64,000 nucleotides of DNA from contig NZ_PYWM01000008.1 in NCBI RefSeq assembly GCF_003049665.1, forward strand, positions 111,176-175,175. The letters run 5' to 3'. Below the pieces are notes generated by a model. It was not told the origin of the DNA, did no database searches, and worked only from the letters and a program-made list of their open reading frames with translations. The number at the start of each line of letters is the position of its first letter. Position 1 is the stretch's first letter. Positions 61,699-64,000 of this stretch are shown one piece after another. The stretch comes from Lysinibacillus mangiferihumi. Lineage in GTDB: Bacteria; Bacillota; Bacilli; Bacillales_A; Planococcaceae. The position numbers and the translations under genes are program-made.

Positions 61699-64000
61699 AT
61701 GAGAAAGACTAGGCCACAGGTAATACCAATTCTTTCTATATGTTTTTTAATCGTATATACCTTCATCGGTAGTATACCTGTGCTTGCAGCAATGAATAAG
61801 ACAACCCAGCAAAGCTCATTATTAGCAGAAAGCAACATTATTTATGTGAATGCAAATGTTGCTGATGGTAACAGAGATGGTACGAGTTGGGAGAATGCTT
61901 TTCTAGATTTACAGAGCGCATTATCAAAGGCAAAGACTGGTGACCAAATTTGGATTGCACAAGGAACATATACACCGACACGACTAGATGATGTGAGGGA
62001 CGCTCGTACTGCCCATTTCAAAATGAAAAACGGTGTAGCTATTTACGGTGGCTTTAAAGGAGATAGTGACGAGGAGACAGTCGAGAATCGAGATTTCACG
62101 CATAATAAAACGATATTAAGTGGTGCACTTCCAAGTGGAGAAGCGGCATATCATGTTTTTTATCATCCAAATAATTATGATTTGAAATTAAATGCAACTG
62201 CAATCCTTGATGGCGTCACAATCACAGCAGGACATGCGAATGGTTATCTCACTTCTCATAAGCATGGGGGAGGTATGTACAATTCAGGAAATAACCCGAC
62301 TTTGAGAAATGTTATTTTTTATGGCAATAAGGCAAACCAACATGGAGGGGGAATGTACAATTTGGAAAGCTCCCCAACCTTAATGAATGCTGAGTTTACT
62401 GACAATGAAGCGTCCTCAGGAGGAGGTATATTCAATTGGAATAAGAGTGCTCCTAAAATAACAAATGTGGTCTTTAATAAAAATAAAGCAACACGTAGCG
62501 GTGGGGGCATTCAAAATAATTCATGTGACATTATAATAGAGCACGCAAAATTTATGAACAATGAAGCGGCTCACGGAGGAGGTATAGCAAATTACGGTAA
62601 TAGTGCCTCAACCTTAACAGATGTGATATTTAGCCAAAATATAGCATCGCAACAAGGAGGAGGGATATACAATAATGGACCTGCTAATAAGTCAATTTTA
62701 ACAAATGTCATATTTGAGCAAAATAAAGCAGCGTATTTTGGAGGGGGAATAGTTAATGATAGAGAGAGTAGCCCAATATTAACAGATGTAATATTTAGGA
62801 ACAATGAGTCGGATAGTGGAGGAGGTATGTTTAACGCTAACAGAAGTGCTCCGGAATTAAATAATGTCGAATTTCATGGGAATATAGCAATAAGTAGGGG
62901 TGGTGGAATATACAATCGATTGCAAAGTAATCCACTTATCACAAATGTAATTTTTAATGGAAATAAAAGCGAGTTAGGTGGTGGATTACTTAATGAGTCT
63001 GGCAATCCATCATTAATTAATGCCCTATTTATTTCAAATAATGCGAATAAGGGTAGTGCTCTTTATAATATTTTTGCGGATTTTAGCTTGATAAATGCGA
63101 CCATCTATTCAAATAGTCCAGCAGTTATTTACGGAGGTGCTGCAAATAGCAAAATTATTAATAGTATTATTATTGGAAATGGTAATACAGCAGCACTGAC
63201 TGATTATAAGGGGCAGACAACAAATAGTTTGCTCGATGTGCCGGTAGAAAGAGGATACAAAGGTCAATTGTTTGATGCAACTTCAAATCCTACCGGTCCT
63301 GCAATGTATGTGCCTGATGATGTATTCGTCTCCCCAACTAGCGGAAATTTGCATTTAAAAGTTGGCGGACCAGCAATTGATGCAGGGAATTCAGATGCAA
63401 ATAGTATTGCAACAGATTTAGAAGGGAAAAGACGAATTCAAGGCGCTGCCATTGATATAGGTGTATACGAAGCGACACCGTACTATACAGTAACCTATAG
63501 TGCAAACGGCGCAACAAGTGGTACTGTACCACAGGATAGTATAAAGTACGAAGAAAATAAAACAGTAACAGTCCAAGGAAATAATGGCAATCTAGTAAAG
63601 GATGGCTATATATTTGCAGGTTGGAATACACAAGCAGATGGACAAGGCACGGCGTATAATGCAAATGAAACTTTTCCAATGGGTACAGCGGATGTAATTC
63701 TATATGCACAGTGGACGAAACCTAATACGCCAACGTATACCGTAACCTATCATGCAAACGGCGCAACAAGTGGCACTGTACCACAGGATAGTATAAAGTA
63801 CGAAGAAAATAAAACAGTAACAGTCCAAGGAAATAGTGGCAATCTAGTAAAGAATGGCTATATATTTGCAGGCTGGAATACACAAGCAGATGGACAAGGC
63901 ACGGCGTATAATGCAAATGAAACTTTTCCAATGGGTACAGCGGATGTAATTCTATATGCACAGTGGACGAAACCTAATACGCCAACGTATACCGTAACCT
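61699..64000 (+). CDS. Large surface protein with beta-helix and InlB-type repeats (partial)
   Basis: At least 767 codons; continues past the right edge. Signal peptide at about 1-33 (LSICFLIVYTFIGSIPVLAA). From about 190 to 450 there are repeated beta-helix turns of the form GGGMYNxxxxPTLxNVxFxxNxA, as in polymorphic outer membrane and choice-of-anchor proteins. Then come InlB/Listeria-Bacteroides repeats of 84 residues (YTVTYxANGATSGTVPQDSI ... YIFAGWNTQADGQGTAYNAN). RBS AGAGGGATGGT. Probably an adhesin or wall-bound protein; the C-terminal anchor is not visible. Palindromic operators lie upstream. Confidence 0.85.
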   Translation, partial: MRKTRPQVIPILSICFLIVYTFIGSIPVLAAMNKTTQQSSLLAESNIIYVNANVADGNRDGTSWENAFLDLQSALSKAKTGDQIWIAQGTYTPTRLDDVRDARTAHFKMKNGVAIYGGFKGDSDEETVENRDFTHNKTILSGALPSGEAAYHVFYHPNNYDLKLNATAILDGVTITAGHANGYLTSHKHGGGMYNSGNNPTLRNVIFYGNKANQHGGGMYNLESSPTLMNAEFTDNEASSGGGIFNWNKSAPKITNVVFNKNKATRSGGGIQNNSCDIIIEHAKFMNNEAAHGGGIANYGNSASTLTDVIFSQNIASQQGGGIYNNGPANKSILTNVIFEQNKAAYFGGGIVNDRESSPILTDVIFRNNESDSGGGMFNANRSAPELNNVEFHGNIAISRGGGIYNRLQSNPLITNVIFNGNKSELGGGLLNESGNPSLINALFISNNANKGSALYNIFADFSLINATIYSNSPAVIYGGAANSKIINSIIIGNGNTAALTDYKGQTTNSLLDVPVERGYKGQLFDATSNPTGPAMYVPDDVFVSPTSGNLHLKVGGPAIDAGNSDANSIATDLEGKRRIQGAAIDIGVYEATPYYTVTYSANGATSGTVPQDSIKYEENKTVTVQGNNGNLVKDGYIFAGWNTQADGQGTAYNANETFPMGTADVILYAQWTKPNTPTYTVTYHANGATSGTVPQDSIKYEENKTVTVQGNSGNLVKNGYIFAGWNTQADGQGTAYNANETFPMGTADVILYAQWTKPNTPTYTVT
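63490..64000 (+). repeat. 252-bp tandem repeats in the surface protein gene
   Basis: Unit starts recur at 63490, 63742 and 63994 (GTAACCTAT-type starts), giving 252 bp or 84 codons. The first two copies differ at only a handful of bases. The array runs off the window. Confidence 0.85.

Noticed and set aside
61416..61838. 140-codon minus-strand frame
   Set aside because: It runs antisense through the start of the large surface protein and two palindromes; composition is unlike a real protein.
62319..63961. Several minus-strand frames rich in Leu/His/Tyr
   Set aside because: They mirror the repeats of the surface protein on the other strand.
1..64000. tRNA or rRNA genes
   Set aside because: None recognised on either strand.

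Overview
The window is low-GC DNA with strong AGGAGG-type ribosome binding sites. Its gene content fits an aerobic, spore-former-like Bacillaceae/Planococcaceae bacterium, most likely Lysinibacillus. That placement is inferred from SLH-anchored surface proteins, a sigma-54 amino-acid catabolic block, a YitT-family protein, a YodB-like redox switch and large repeat-rich wall proteins. No rRNA, tRNA or CRISPR was seen.

Layout. 1-4671: minus-strand acyl-CoA catabolic operon (two acyl-CoA dehydrogenases, a crotonase, a CoA-transferase) with an IclR regulator cut by the left edge. 4938-12893: sigma-54 factor, amino acid permease, sigma-54 activator, class III aminotransferase and aldehyde dehydrogenase. 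The permease and aminotransferase each have a clear -24/-12 promoter and share upstream palindromes, so this looks like a GABA/omega-amino-acid regulon. 12994-17022: hydantoinase/oxoprolinase A and B. 17197-18304: nitroreductase and HxlR/YodB-like repressor around a large double palindrome. 18708-21521: purine permease and guanine deaminase. 21739-30276: secreted protein behind a Fur-like box, MFS transporter, Rpn-type nuclease between 47-nt palindromic repeats, ABC transporter, MerR-like protein, YitT protein, HTH regulator. 30596-32557: membrane protein and secreted repeat protein.

32771-42559 is an integrated element of about 9.8 kb. A large serine recombinase lies at its left end, HicAB at its right end, and a 16-bp direct repeat marks both junctions. 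It splits a membrane transporter gene in two: the 5' part is at 42522-43811 and the 3' part at 32641-32786. Joining across the 16-bp core restores one open frame of about 465 codons. Cargo includes decayed phage and IS3 pieces, immunity-like orphan genes, one gene with two in-frame TGA codons, and a bacteriocin-like secreted protein.

44567-46177 is an S-layer-anchored GH18 glycosidase. 46721-52014 holds the most novel candidate: a short-peptide (RiPP-like) cluster. It has a 29-residue peptide ending in Arg-Cys, its own terminator, an M50 intramembrane protease, an arginase-fold enzyme, an LPLAT-like acyltransferase and an MFS exporter, with a neighbouring Rgg-type regulator. A TnpB (IS605) remnant sits inside it.

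52815-61359 carries a PepSY/SLH protein, a cytochrome bd-like pair with a fused cytochrome c domain, a methyltransferase, a MocR regulator divergent from an EamA transporter, and a TetR regulator. The window ends in a giant surface protein (61699 onward) with beta-helix repeats followed by 252-bp tandem InlB-type repeats.
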